A stretch of DNA of 64,000 nt from Paenibacillus algorifonticola. Its GTDB lineage: Bacteria; Bacillota; Bacilli; Paenibacillales; Paenibacillaceae. Position numbers and translations under genes: made by a program. Shown here piece by piece: positions 51,230-59,770 of the stretch. How positions within the stretch are numbered: position 1 is the stretch's first letter; each line of letters opens with the position of its first letter. The notes under the pieces are model-generated. The model searched no databases and had not been told where the DNA came from. It saw nothing but the letters and a program-made list of their open reading frames with translations. The DNA lies in the NCBI RefSeq assembly GCF_000971975.1, contig NZ_LAQO01000011.1:124001-188000 (forward strand). The letters are read 5' to 3'.

Positions 51230-51266
51230 GAATGTGTCTACACATAGCGAGAAGGGGGACGTAACG

Positions 51267-52859
51267 ATGAATAGTGAATTACAGCAAGTGGTCAAGCTCT
51301 CTGAGGAATACAATCTCATTCCGATCGTTCGTTATATGATGGCGGATACGGAGACGCCGATTCGGCTGTTTCAGCATTTTGCCAAGGAAAAGCATGCATT
51401 TCTGCTTGAAAGTGTAGAGGGCGGCGTGAAATGGGCGCGTTATTCGTTCATTGGAACCGATCCGTTTATGATGCTGTACGGCAAAAACGGCGAAATGATT
51501 TTTGAGAAAAATGGTGAAAAAATCAGCTTCGACGATAAGCCGCTAAGCTTGCTGAAGGATCATCTTCGTTATTATCGCAGTCCGGCGATGTCCCATCTTC
51601 CGCCGTTCACGGGCGGGGCTATCGGATTTTTCGGCTACGATTTGCTGCAATATTATGAGAAGCTTCCAGCCCACCGGATTGATGATTTGCAAATGAACGA
51701 TTTGCAGTTTATGTTCTGCGACCAGGTCATCGTCTTCGACCACTTCAAGCAGCAGCTGCAAATTATCGGCAATGTGCATGTGCCGAAGGAGACGACGCAG
51801 ACGGGCATTGTTCAGTCCTACGGCGTCGAGGAAGCGTATAACGCAGCAGTTGCCAAAATCGAAGCGACGGTAGAGCGCTTGCAGCAGCAGGTGAAAATTC
51901 CCGTGCCAATCGGTGCTGGAGTGCCGACGATGCCCGAGGTTGGCGATGTGCAGTCCAATTTGACGAAGGAGCAGTTCATCGCCAATGTCGACAAAGCGAA
52001 GGAGTACATTCGCGCGGGCGATATTTTTCAGGTGGTGCTGTCCCAGCGCTTCAGCATTGAGACGGAGGTTGATCCGCTGCATGTGTACCGTGTGTTGCGC
52101 ACAATGAACCCTTCGCCATACATGTATTATTTAAAAATGGGAGAAGAGGTTATTGTCGGCACATCGCCGGAGGCGCTCGTTAAAGTAGATGGAAGTAAGG
52201 TGGAAACCCGCCCAATCGCCGGAACGCGCCCTCGCGGCAAAACACCGGAGGAGGATTTGGCGCTGGAGCAGGATCTGCTGGCGGATGAGAAGGAGCGCGC
52301 GGAGCATCTGATGCTCGTCGATCTGGGCCGCAACGACATCGGCCGTGTATCCGAGTTTGGCTCAGTGAAATGCGATTCCTTCATGGAAATCGAGCGTTAT
52401 TCCCACGTCATGCATATCGTTTCGAATGTGACGGGCAAGCTGCGGGAGGACAAGGATTTTTACGATGCGTTCCTCTCCTGCCTCCCTGCCGGAACCGTAT
52501 CCGGCGCACCGAAGCTGCGGGCGATGGAAATTATTGCGGAGCTTGAAAATGAAGCTCGCGGCGCTTACGCTGGAGCCATTGGTTATTTAGGCTTCGGCGG
52601 TACGCTCGATACCTGCATCACGATTCGGACGATCATTTTCAAAAATGGCAAAGCCTACGTGCAGAGCGGGGCAGGCATCGTCTGGGATTCCGTTCCGGAA
52701 AGCGAATATACCGAAACGGTTAATAAAGCGAAAGCACTGCTGACGGCCATTCGGGCCGCTGAGCAGCTGTTCGGCAAACCTGGAGATGCGTGCGACCAGA
52801 ACTTCAATGCCATCAATAGCGACTATTACATTAAAGCAGGGGAGGGTTTCGTACAATGA
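51267..52859 (+). CDS. trpE: Anthranilate synthase component I
   Basis: 530 residues from ATG 51267 behind AAGGGGGACG; the frame is open further upstream through the attenuator but this is leader. The tryptophan feedback site LLESVEGG is near residue 50; the chorismate-binding domain has RPIAGTRPRG, DLGRNDIGRV and GTVSGAPKLRAM. It makes anthranilate from chorismate; the glutamine amidotransferase partner (TrpG/PabA) is not in this operon, as in B. subtilis, so it must come from elsewhere. It overlaps trpD by 4 nt. Confidence 0.96.
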   Translation: MNSELQQVVKLSEEYNLIPIVRYMMADTETPIRLFQHFAKEKHAFLLESVEGGVKWARYSFIGTDPFMMLYGKNGEMIFEKNGEKISFDDKPLSLLKDHLRYYRSPAMSHLPPFTGGAIGFFGYDLLQYYEKLPAHRIDDLQMNDLQFMFCDQVIVFDHFKQQLQIIGNVHVPKETTQTGIVQSYGVEEAYNAAVAKIEATVERLQQQVKIPVPIGAGVPTMPEVGDVQSNLTKEQFIANVDKAKEYIRAGDIFQVVLSQRFSIETEVDPLHVYRVLRTMNPSPYMYYLKMGEEVIVGTSPEALVKVDGSKVETRPIAGTRPRGKTPEEDLALEQDLLADEKERAEHLMLVDLGRNDIGRVSEFGSVKCDSFMEIERYSHVMHIVSNVTGKLREDKDFYDAFLSCLPAGTVSGAPKLRAMEIIAELENEARGAYAGAIGYLGFGGTLDTCITIRTIIFKNGKAYVQSGAGIVWDSVPESEYTETVNKAKALLTAIRAAEQLFGKPGDACDQNFNAINSDYYIKAGEGFVQ

Positions 52860-53911
52860 CAAACAGCCTAACACCGATTACGATGCAAAGCGCGTTAACT
52901 AAATTAATCGGCAGCGAGCATTTGTCACGGGAAGAAGCCCGCTCCGTTATGGATATTATTATGAGCGGAGAAGCGACGCCGGTTCAAATTGCAGGCGTCG
53001 TAACCGCGCTGCGCATGAAAGGCGAGACGAAGGACGAAATTACAGGCTTTGCCCAGGCGATGCGGGCGCATTCGAGCCATGTGCAGACCGAGCAGGAAGG
53101 GCTGCTTGATACGTGCGGCACAGGCGGCTCCGGCATTCATAAATTCAATATATCGACGTCGTCGGCGATTATTGCGGCTGCAGCGGGCATTCGGGTTGCC
53201 AAGCATGGCAACCGCGCAATGTCGGGCAAAGCGGGCAGCGCTGATGTGCTGGAGGCATTAGGCGTACAAATTACGCTGACGCCTGAGCAGGCGGAGGAAT
53301 GTCTGAAGCAGGTCGGCATCTGCTTCATGTTCGCGCAGCTGTACCATCCTTCGCTGCGTCACGCTTCCGTTCCGCGCCGCGAGCTGGGCATTCGGACGAT
53401 TTTTAACATGCTGGGCCCGCTGACAAACCCGGCAGGGGCGGATCGGCAGCTAATCGGCTTATATGATTATAAGAAGACGGACACCGTTGCTTCGGTGCTG
53501 GCAGAGCTTGGCGTCAAGCGCGCGATGGTCGTCAGCAGCAATGACGGGCTGGACGAAATCAGCATTTCGGCACCAACTAGAGTGTCGGAGCTTCGAAGCG
53601 GCGAGGTTCGCACGTATGAAATTACGCCGGAGGAGCTAGGCTTGACCCGCTATCCGATCAGCGAGGTGCTGGGCGGAGATCCTGCGGTCAATGCGGCGAT
53701 TATTCGCGGCATATTCAGCGGCGAGCAGTGCGGCGCCTATCGCGATATCGTGCTTGCGAATGCAGGGGCTTGCATTTATGTAGGGGGAGCTGCTGCAAGC
53801 TTGACAGATGGCGTTAAAATAGCGGCGGACATGATTGATTCCGGATTGGCCGAGCAAAAGCTGCTGGGCCTGATTCAAACGACAGGAGAGCTGACCCATG
53901 TTTTTGGATAA
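52856..53911 (+). CDS. trpD: Anthranilate phosphoribosyltransferase
   Basis: 351 residues; ATG 52856 overlaps the trpE stop. Phosphoribosyl site DTCGTGGSGIHKFNIST near residues 83-99 and KHGNRAMSGKAGSADVLEALG follow the family. It joins anthranilate to phosphoribosyl pyrophosphate. It overlaps trpC by 14 nt. Confidence 0.96.
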   Translation: MTNSLTPITMQSALTKLIGSEHLSREEARSVMDIIMSGEATPVQIAGVVTALRMKGETKDEITGFAQAMRAHSSHVQTEQEGLLDTCGTGGSGIHKFNISTSSAIIAAAAGIRVAKHGNRAMSGKAGSADVLEALGVQITLTPEQAEECLKQVGICFMFAQLYHPSLRHASVPRRELGIRTIFNMLGPLTNPAGADRQLIGLYDYKKTDTVASVLAELGVKRAMVVSSNDGLDEISISAPTRVSELRSGEVRTYEITPEELGLTRYPISEVLGGDPAVNAAIIRGIFSGEQCGAYRDIVLANAGACIYVGGAAASLTDGVKIAADMIDSGLAEQKLLGLIQTTGELTHVFG

Positions 53912-54692
53912 AATCGTAGTAACGAAACGCGAAGAGGTAGAAGCATTGTCCTCCACGTTCCAATTAGCAGAATATGAGCGGACGATTGCCGAGCTGGCTC
54001 CGTGCCGAGGCTTCGAGCGGGCGCTGACTGCGGGCCGCAAGCGTGCGGTCGGCTTGATTGCTGAAGTGAAAAAGGCTTCGCCGTCTAAGGGGCTGATTCG
54101 CCCTGAATTTCATCCGGCGGAGCTGGCGGCTGCTTATGAGCAGGCCGGCGCGGATTGTATTTCCGTGCTGACGGACCGGCAATATTTTCAAGGAGCAAAC
54201 GAGTTTTTGACCCTTGTGAAGGATACGGTCAGCATTCCGCTGCTCCGCAAGGACTTTATTATTGATTACCGCCAGGTGTATGAGGCGAGAGTCATTGGTG
54301 CGGATGCGATTTTGCTCATTGCGGCGATATTGACGAAGCAGCAAATGGCGGAGCTGCACGATACAGCCGTTGCTCTTGGCATGGATGTGCTCGTTGAGGT
54401 GCATAACCGCGAGGAGCTGGAGGTGGTGCTTGACGTCAACAAGGCGACGTTAATCGGCGTAAATAATCGCGATCTGAAAAGCTTCGCAACCGATCTGCGC
54501 ACGACAGAGGAGCTGATCGGCCTCATGCCGAAGGGCGTCACCGTTATTAGCGAAAGCGGCATTGCGGGCTCTGCGGATATGGATTATTTGCAAGGTGTTG
54601 GCGCGCAAGGGGTTCTAATTGGCGAACATTTCATGCGCCAGACCGATGCTGGCCAGGCTATTCTAGATTTGATGGGTCCGGTGAGCCGCTAG
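53898..54692 (+). CDS. trpC: Indole-3-glycerol phosphate synthase
   Basis: 264 residues from ATG 53898 with ACAGGAGAG upstream inside trpD. TIM barrel with EVKKASPSKG (catalytic Lys), LRKDFIID and the VNNRDLKSF, ISESGI segments. It closes the indole ring. It overlaps trpF by one base. Confidence 0.96.
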   Translation: MFLDKIVVTKREEVEALSSTFQLAEYERTIAELAPCRGFERALTAGRKRAVGLIAEVKKASPSKGLIRPEFHPAELAAAYEQAGADCISVLTDRQYFQGANEFLTLVKDTVSIPLLRKDFIIDYRQVYEARVIGADAILLIAAILTKQQMAELHDTAVALGMDVLVEVHNREELEVVLDVNKATLIGVNNRDLKSFATDLRTTEELIGLMPKGVTVISESGIAGSADMDYLQGVGAQGVLIGEHFMRQTDAGQAILDLMGPVSR

Positions 54693-55426
54693 TGCAGACG
54701 CAGACGACTCCCCGGATCAAAATTTGCGGCCTGAAGACTGCGGCGACGATTCAGCAAATGGACGGGCTGCCGTTTCATGACATTGGATTTGTATTTGCGG
54801 CTAGCAAGCGTCAAGTACTGCCTGAGCAAGCAGCAGAGCTGATTAAGGCTGTACACGGCTTGAAGGCGGCAGATGGGCAGCGGCCCCAAACCGTCGGCGT
54901 ATTCGTCAATCCTGAGCTGGAAGAGCTGCGCGAGACGCTGGCTATTGCTCCGCTCGATGTGGTACAGCTGCATGGAAGCGAAACGCCTGCTTTTTGCCAA
55001 GCGGTGCGTGAGCAATTTGCGGTGAAGGTGTGGAAGGTATTTTCTATACGTGATGAAGCGGTTGTTCAGTCTGGGGAGGACACAGGCACGGGAGCTGACA
55101 AGGGTACGGGCGCTCATGCTGGTGCGGATGAGGCGGCTGCCCGACTCGCTCCTTTTGACGGGAAAGTCGATGCTATACTGATCGATACAGCCGGGGGCGG
55201 CACGGGCAAAGCGTTTAATTGGCAGGTTATTGATGACTACCAAGCTGCGGCAGCGCAGCTGAATGTGCCGCTTTATGTAGCGGGCGGTCTGAACCCGGAC
55301 AATGTACATGAATTGTTAGCTGCGTATGCTCCCAGTGGCCTTGATGTGTCCAGTGGAGTAGAGACGGACGGCGTTAAAGATATCGAAAAAATTAGATTAT
55401 TCGTCAGAAAGGTGATGCAACGATGA
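54692..55426 (+). CDS. trpF: Phosphoribosylanthranilate isomerase
   Basis: 244 residues from GTG 54692, longer than the usual 200-220. RIKICGLKT (catalytic Cys12), VVQLHGSE, LIDTAGGGTGKAFNW and AGGLNPDNV are standard. The extra length is a Gly/Ala/Asp-rich insertion at about residues 127-147 (SGEDTGTGADKGTGAHAGAD) after KVFSIRDEAV, probably a surface loop. It overlaps trpB by 4 nt. Confidence 0.93.
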   Translation: MQTQTTPRIKICGLKTAATIQQMDGLPFHDIGFVFAASKRQVLPEQAAELIKAVHGLKAADGQRPQTVGVFVNPELEELRETLAIAPLDVVQLHGSETPAFCQAVREQFAVKVWKVFSIRDEAVVQSGEDTGTGADKGTGAHAGADEAAARLAPFDGKVDAILIDTAGGGTGKAFNWQVIDDYQAAAAQLNVPLYVAGGLNPDNVHELLAAYAPSGLDVSSGVETDGVKDIEKIRLFVRKVMQR

Positions 55427-56628
55427 ACCGAGTACCGGATGAAAATGGTCGTTTCGGCAAGTTTGGCGGCCGTTATGTTCCCGAGACGTTGATGAACGCC
55501 CTGCTTGAGCTGGAGGAAGCGTACAACCACTATTCCAAGGATGAATCCTTTCAAGAGGAAATCCGCAATCTGCTGCATAAATATTCGGGCAGACCTACAT
55601 CGCTCTATTATGCAGAGCGCCTGAGCGAGCAGCTTGGCGGCGCTAAAATTTATTTGAAGCGCGAGGATTTGAACCATACGGGCGCCCACAAAATCAACAA
55701 CACAATCGGTCAGGGCGTCCTGGCGAAGCGCATGGGCAAAACGAAAATTATTGCCGAAACGGGCGCAGGCCAGCACGGCGTTGCTTCGGCAACGATTGCG
55801 GCTTTGCTTGGACTGGAATGCAAAGTATTTATGGGTGAAGAAGATATGAAGCGCCAGCAGCTCAACGTTTTCCGCATGCAGCTGCTTGGAGCGGAAGTCG
55901 TGCCAGTTCTGTCGGGAACGCGCACACTTAAGGATGCCTGTAATGAAACGCTCCGCTACTGGGTTAGCCATGTAGACGATACGTATTATATTTTGGGTTC
56001 GGCGACAGGGCCGCATCCATATCCGATGATCGTCCGCGATTTTCAGCGGATTATCGGCGACGAATCGCGCAAGCAAATTGTGGCAGAAGAAGGGCGTCTG
56101 CCGGATTATGTAGTAGCAGCGGTTGGCGGCGGCAGCAATGCGATCGGTATTTTTTACCCGTTCATTGAAGATGCGGATGTGCGTTTGATTGGCGTAGAAG
56201 CGGCGGGACGCGGAGTAGAGACGGAGGAGCATGCGGCTACAATGACGAAAGGCCGTCATGGCGTATTCCAAGGCTCGCTGAGCTATGTGCTGCAGGATGA
56301 CAACGGACAAGTGCTGCCTGCGCATTCGATTTCGGCCGGTCTCGACTATCCGGGCATTGGACCTGAGCATTCGTATTTGAAGGATTCGGGCCGCGCGGAA
56401 TATTTCCCGATTACGGACGATGAGGCGATGGAAGCTCTGCAATTGCTGTCGCGTACAGAAGGCATCATTCCAGCGCTGGAGTCGGCGCATGCGATTGCCC
56501 AGACGGTCAAGCTGGCACCAACGCTTGATAAAGATCAAATTATTGTCGTCAGCCTGTCCGGCCGCGGCGATAAAGATGTAGAGACGATTATGAGCAAGCT
56601 GGGAGGCGCAGTCGATGAATCTCATTGA
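55423..56628 (+). CDS. trpB: Tryptophan synthase beta chain
   Basis: 401 residues. Starts with the FGKFGGRYVPETLM block; the PLP lysine is in LNHTGAHKINNT near residue 91; the phosphate loop AVGGGSNAIG near 230 is intact. It condenses indole with serine. It overlaps trpA by 14 nt, which fits the alpha-beta complex being made in step. Confidence 0.97.
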   Translation: MNRVPDENGRFGKFGGRYVPETLMNALLELEEAYNHYSKDESFQEEIRNLLHKYSGRPTSLYYAERLSEQLGGAKIYLKREDLNHTGAHKINNTIGQGVLAKRMGKTKIIAETGAGQHGVASATIAALLGLECKVFMGEEDMKRQQLNVFRMQLLGAEVVPVLSGTRTLKDACNETLRYWVSHVDDTYYILGSATGPHPYPMIVRDFQRIIGDESRKQIVAEEGRLPDYVVAAVGGGSNAIGIFYPFIEDADVRLIGVEAAGRGVETEEHAATMTKGRHGVFQGSLSYVLQDDNGQVLPAHSISAGLDYPGIGPEHSYLKDSGRAEYFPITDDEAMEALQLLSRTEGIIPALESAHAIAQTVKLAPTLDKDQIIVVSLSGRGDKDVETIMSKLGGAVDESH

Positions 56629-57421
56629 TACGGTATTTGCAAAGCTACGTGAGGAAAAGCGTACCGCGCTGATCCCTTTTTTAACGGTGGGAGATCCTGA
56701 CCTTAAAACCTCGCTGGCCATTATTAAGCAGTTGGAGGAATCTGGCGCTGATCTGATCGAGCTTGGCGTTCCTTATTCCGATCCGCTAGCTGATGGTCCC
56801 GTCATTCAACGGGCATCCGAGCGCGCCTTGAAAAGCAGCATTACGCTTCGCGACTGTATTGAAGCGGCAGCGCAGGCACGCGAAGCTGGCGTGAAGCTGC
56901 CTTTCATCCTGTTCACCTATTTCAATCCGGTGCTTCAGTTCGGTCTGGAAGCATTTATGGAGCTGGTGAAAAATAAAGAAATCAGCGGTTTGATCATTCC
57001 CGATCTGCCGATTGAAGAGGATGCCGAGGTCCGCCAGCTGGCGGAAGCCGCGGGCATTCACCTCATTCCGCTTGTCGCTCCGACCTCCAAGGATCGGGTC
57101 GTACGTATTTCGCAAAAGGCGAAAGGCTTCGTCTATTGCGTTTCCTCGCTGGGCGTAACGGGCGTACGCGCCGAGTTCCACAGCGGCATCGACGATTTCC
57201 TCGCTACCGTGCGGGAAGCGACCGATCTGCCGATCGCAGTTGGCTTCGGCATTTCGAGCCGCGAGCAAGTGGAGCGTTTCTCCAAGCAATGCGATGGTGT
57301 TGTAGTAGGCAGTGCGATTGTACGCAAAATTGAAGAATCGATTCCGCTGCTTGAAGTGGAGAATACCCGCGCAGAGGGCTTGAAGCAGATCGGCGAGTTT
57401 GTTGCTGGGCTGAAAGGCTAG
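56615..57421 (+). CDS. trpA: Tryptophan synthase alpha chain
   Basis: 268 residues. Catalytic Glu in DLIELGVPYSDPLADGPVIQ near residue 50 and Asp in that same block; GFVYCVSSLGVTG and VGFGISSREQV follow. It releases indole from indole-3-glycerol phosphate and channels it to TrpB. Last gene of the trp operon here; in B. subtilis hisC follows directly, but here a 5.5-kb cassette intervenes. Confidence 0.97.
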   Translation: MNLIDTVFAKLREEKRTALIPFLTVGDPDLKTSLAIIKQLEESGADLIELGVPYSDPLADGPVIQRASERALKSSITLRDCIEAAAQAREAGVKLPFILFTYFNPVLQFGLEAFMELVKNKEISGLIIPDLPIEEDAEVRQLAEAAGIHLIPLVAPTSKDRVVRISQKAKGFVYCVSSLGVTGVRAEFHSGIDDFLATVREATDLPIAVGFGISSREQVERFSKQCDGVVVGSAIVRKIEESIPLLEVENTRAEGLKQIGEFVAGLKG

Positions 57422-57457
57422 GGCATACTTAACCTTCTTAGCAGGTGGCATAGTTTA

Positions 57458-57498
57458 AGAGGTGCAGAATACGAGCGTATTCTGCGCCTCTTTTTTTT
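57458..57498 (+). terminator. Terminator of the trp operon
   Basis: AGAGGTGCAGAATAC pairs with GTATTCTGCGCCTCT (loop GAGC), then eight T. A strong terminator that separates trpA from the tetR gene. Confidence 0.92.
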
Positions 57499-57571
57499 AT
57501 AATGGGGCTCTGTGTTGTTGTTCACTACTGCTGCCAGGCTAAGTTTTCCGATCCCTTCTCAAAAAATAAGA

Positions 57572-57600
57572 TTGATCATACTCAAATAATGCCATATACT
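57572..57600 (+). promoter_or_regulatory. Promoter of the tetR gene
   Basis: TTGATC (57572-57577), 17-nt spacer, TATACT (57595-57600). The operator begins 6 nt later, at the transcription start. Confidence 0.6.
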
Positions 57601-57605
57601 AGCAC

Positions 57606-57624
57606 TAGACCGACCGACGGTCTA
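57606..57624 (+). promoter_or_regulatory. TetR operator 1
   Basis: TAGACCGACCGACGGTCTA, an inverted repeat with one mismatched pair near the centre. It shares its outer half-sites (TAGAC, GTCTA) and most inner bases with operator 2 and sits at the predicted transcription start of the regulator gene, which implies autoregulation. Confidence 0.72.
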
Positions 57625-57648
57625 CAGAGAGGAGCGAACAAGCAGACG

Positions 57649-58284
57649 ATGCGCATATTGAAAGACCCGGAAGAACGCAAAAATGAAATTTTAGATGCGG
57701 CAGAAATGCTGTTTTATACGAAGGGCTACAATAAAACGACGATCAATGACATCCTTCAGGAGATTGGCATTGCGAAGGGGACGTTTTATTATTACTTTAA
57801 ATCCAAAGAGGAAGTTATGGATGCAATCATTATGCGGATTGTGGCGGCGGATGTTGCTTCTGCAAAAAGCATAGCCTCAAGTTCGGAGCTGCCAACCTTG
57901 GTCAAGCTGTTTCAAATTTTGATGGCTCAGAAGCCTAAGAATGGCGACCGCAAGGAACTGCTGCTGGAGCAATTCCACCAGGTCGGCAATGCCGAAATGC
58001 ATCAGAAAAGCCTCGTACAGACGATTATTCACTTGACGCCTGTGTTAACAGCAGTCATTGAGCAAGGCATAGAGGAGCGTATTTTTCAAACCGAATATCC
58101 GAAGGAGACGGTGGAATTTTTAATAGTTTCTTCCACTTTTCTGTTCGATGAAGGTTTATTCGAATGGCAGGCAGAGGAAATGATCCAGAAGGCGAAGGCT
58201 TTTATTCATGTTATGGAAACGACGCTGGGAGCGAAAAAAGGCAGCTTTGATTTTATTTTTGAAATGCTGACAAACTCGGACTAA
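57649..58284 (+). CDS. TetR/AcrR-family repressor of the efflux cassette
   Basis: 211 residues from ATG 57649 (GAGAGGAG upstream, spacing long at 14 nt). The N-terminal helix-turn-helix reads RKNEILDAAEMLFYTKGYNK, then TTINDILQEIGIAKGTFYYYF, a textbook TetR domain; the ligand-binding half is unspecific. Its two likely operators lie at its own promoter and before the MFS gene. The inducer is unknown, perhaps a drug exported by the pumps. Confidence 0.9.
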   Translation: MRILKDPEERKNEILDAAEMLFYTKGYNKTTINDILQEIGIAKGTFYYYFKSKEEVMDAIIMRIVAADVASAKSIASSSELPTLVKLFQILMAQKPKNGDRKELLLEQFHQVGNAEMHQKSLVQTIIHLTPVLTAVIEQGIEERIFQTEYPKETVEFLIVSSTFLFDEGLFEWQAEEMIQKAKAFIHVMETTLGAKKGSFDFIFEMLTNSD

Positions 58285-58340
58285 TCTGGAATAACCCGTT
58301 TTAGCGCTGTGTCCAAGTTGCACATTAAAGGTGGAGCCGT

Positions 58341-58386
58341 TAGCGTACCCAGTTCTCCGATACCTGTTCATTTGTTGGGTACGCTA
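58341..58386 (+). terminator. Inverted repeat after the tetR gene
   Basis: TAGCGTACCCA (58341-58351) and TGGGTACGCTA (58376-58386), perfect 11-bp arms with a 24-nt loop. The T run (58400-58406) is 13 nt off, so it may be a terminator or a leftover of insertion. Confidence 0.5.
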
Positions 58387-58411
58387 GTGTGCTGGCTTAT
58401 TTTTTTGAATA

Positions 58412-58436
58412 TTATAGACTGACGGTCAGTCTATAA
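58412..58436 (+). promoter_or_regulatory. TetR operator 2, before the MFS gene
   Basis: A perfect 25-nt palindrome centred on G58424, with left half TTATAGACTGAC. Its middle 19 bases match operator 1 with few changes. It lies 30 nt before the MFS start codon, and would block that promoter. Confidence 0.82.
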
Positions 58437-58465
58437 AATAAAATATTTTTAGGAGGAGTTAGTCG

Positions 58466-59770
58466 ATGATACAAAATCAAGCGAAAAAAGCGCTGTTCGC
58501 CAGAAGCTTCCAGCTGCTCCTATTGGGACAAATTATCTCGATTTTGGGCAGCGCTCTGCTGCGCTTTGGGCTATCGCTTTATGCGCTGGATCTTACAGGG
58601 CGAGCGGATATTTTTGGCACTCTCTATGCATTATCCAGCATTCCGCTGCTGCTGTCGCCAATAGGCGGGGCCATTGCTGATCGCTTCAACCGCCGTCATT
58701 TAATCGTTATATTCGATTTTGCAAGCTGCATGGTTGTACTGGGCTTTATGCTCCTATTGGCGGCAGACCATGCGACGGTTGTTGTTATTGGCATTGTGAT
58801 GGTATTGCTTTCGCTGATCAGTGCTATGTACCAGCCTGCCGTGCAAGCGAGTATCCCGCTGCTGGTGCAGGAGAGCCGGCTTGAGCAGGCCAATGGAATG
58901 GTGAATGGCATTGGCGCCCTTGCCCAAATGGCTGCCCCGGTGCTTGGCGGAATCCTGTATGGCGTCCTTGGCCTGCAAACGTTAATTATCGGAAGCGGTA
59001 TCGCTTTTTTACTGTCAGCTGTCATGCAGCTATTTATTAAAATCCCGTTTGTGCAACGCGAGCAGAAGCGAAATATCGTCGCAACGCTTGCAGCAGATAT
59101 GAAAGTAGGGTTTGCCTACGTAGCCCAGCAGCGCTCGATTTTAAAGGCGATGATAATAGCTGCGCTGCTCAATTTCATTTTAACGCCGTTTTTTGTCGTA
59201 GGCGGGCCAATTATTTTGCGGGTTACGATGCAAAGCAGCGATACCCTTTACGGAGTTGGCATGGGCATTGTGGAATGCAGCACGATTTTGGGAGCACTGA
59301 CGATTGGCATTTTTGCGAAAAAAATGCGAATGAGCACATTGTATCGGTGGCTGCTCATCATTGCTGCATTGATATTGCCATTATCGATGTCGCTAACGCC
59401 ATGGATGCTGGGGCTTGGCTGTTACCCAGCCTATGTTCTATTTTTGGCAAGTGTTGTTCCCATTGCGATGGCACTGACGATTATTTCGATTTTTGTACTA
59501 ACCCGGGTGCAAAAGCAGACACCTAATGACCTGCTCGGCAAGGTGATGGCCATCATTATGGCGGTCGCACAGATTGCGGCTCCTGTTGGGCAAATCGTCT
59601 ACGGTAAGCTGTTTGAAACGTTTAGCTTGCAGGTTTATTTCCCTGCGCTGCTCATGTTCGGGGCAATGCTATTGATGGCTTGGGTGACAAAAAGGTTTTA
59701 TCAAAATCAAATAGAGGAGGGGCAGGAAGATGCTAGGGAAAATGTGGAGAAAAGATATCGCAAGGAATAA
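58466..59770 (+). CDS. MFS efflux transporter
   Basis: 434 residues, about twelve membrane segments, from ATG 58466 behind TAGGAGGAG. The loop 2-3 motif GGAIADRFNRRHLI and the motif-C-like region near GIGALAQMAAPVLGGILYG point to a drug-proton antiporter of the MefA/macrolide-efflux-like group. The substrate is not determined. It overlaps the following ABC permease gene by 41 nt, so the two are co-translated. Confidence 0.88.
   Translation: MIQNQAKKALFARSFQLLLLGQIISILGSALLRFGLSLYALDLTGRADIFGTLYALSSIPLLLSPIGGAIADRFNRRHLIVIFDFASCMVVLGFMLLLAADHATVVVIGIVMVLLSLISAMYQPAVQASIPLLVQESRLEQANGMVNGIGALAQMAAPVLGGILYGVLGLQTLIIGSGIAFLLSAVMQLFIKIPFVQREQKRNIVATLAADMKVGFAYVAQQRSILKAMIIAALLNFILTPFFVVGGPIILRVTMQSSDTLYGVGMGIVECSTILGALTIGIFAKKMRMSTLYRWLLIIAALILPLSMSLTPWMLGLGCYPAYVLFLASVVPIAMALTIISIFVLTRVQKQTPNDLLGKVMAIIMAVAQIAAPVGQIVYGKLFETFSLQVYFPALLMFGAMLLMAWVTKRFYQNQIEEGQEDARENVEKRYRKE

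Noticed and set aside
51021..51266. In-frame N-terminal extension of TrpE or a leader peptide
   Set aside because: It crosses the attenuator and has no conserved sequence; the real start at 51267 has a good ribosome binding site. Control is by TRAP, so no Trp-rich leader peptide is expected.
50862..51266. T-box riboswitch in the trp leader
   Set aside because: No T-box sequence or specifier loop found; eleven (G/U)AG triplets explain the region.
55273..56721. 482-codon open frame on the reverse strand
   Set aside because: Antisense to trpB, with shadow-like composition.
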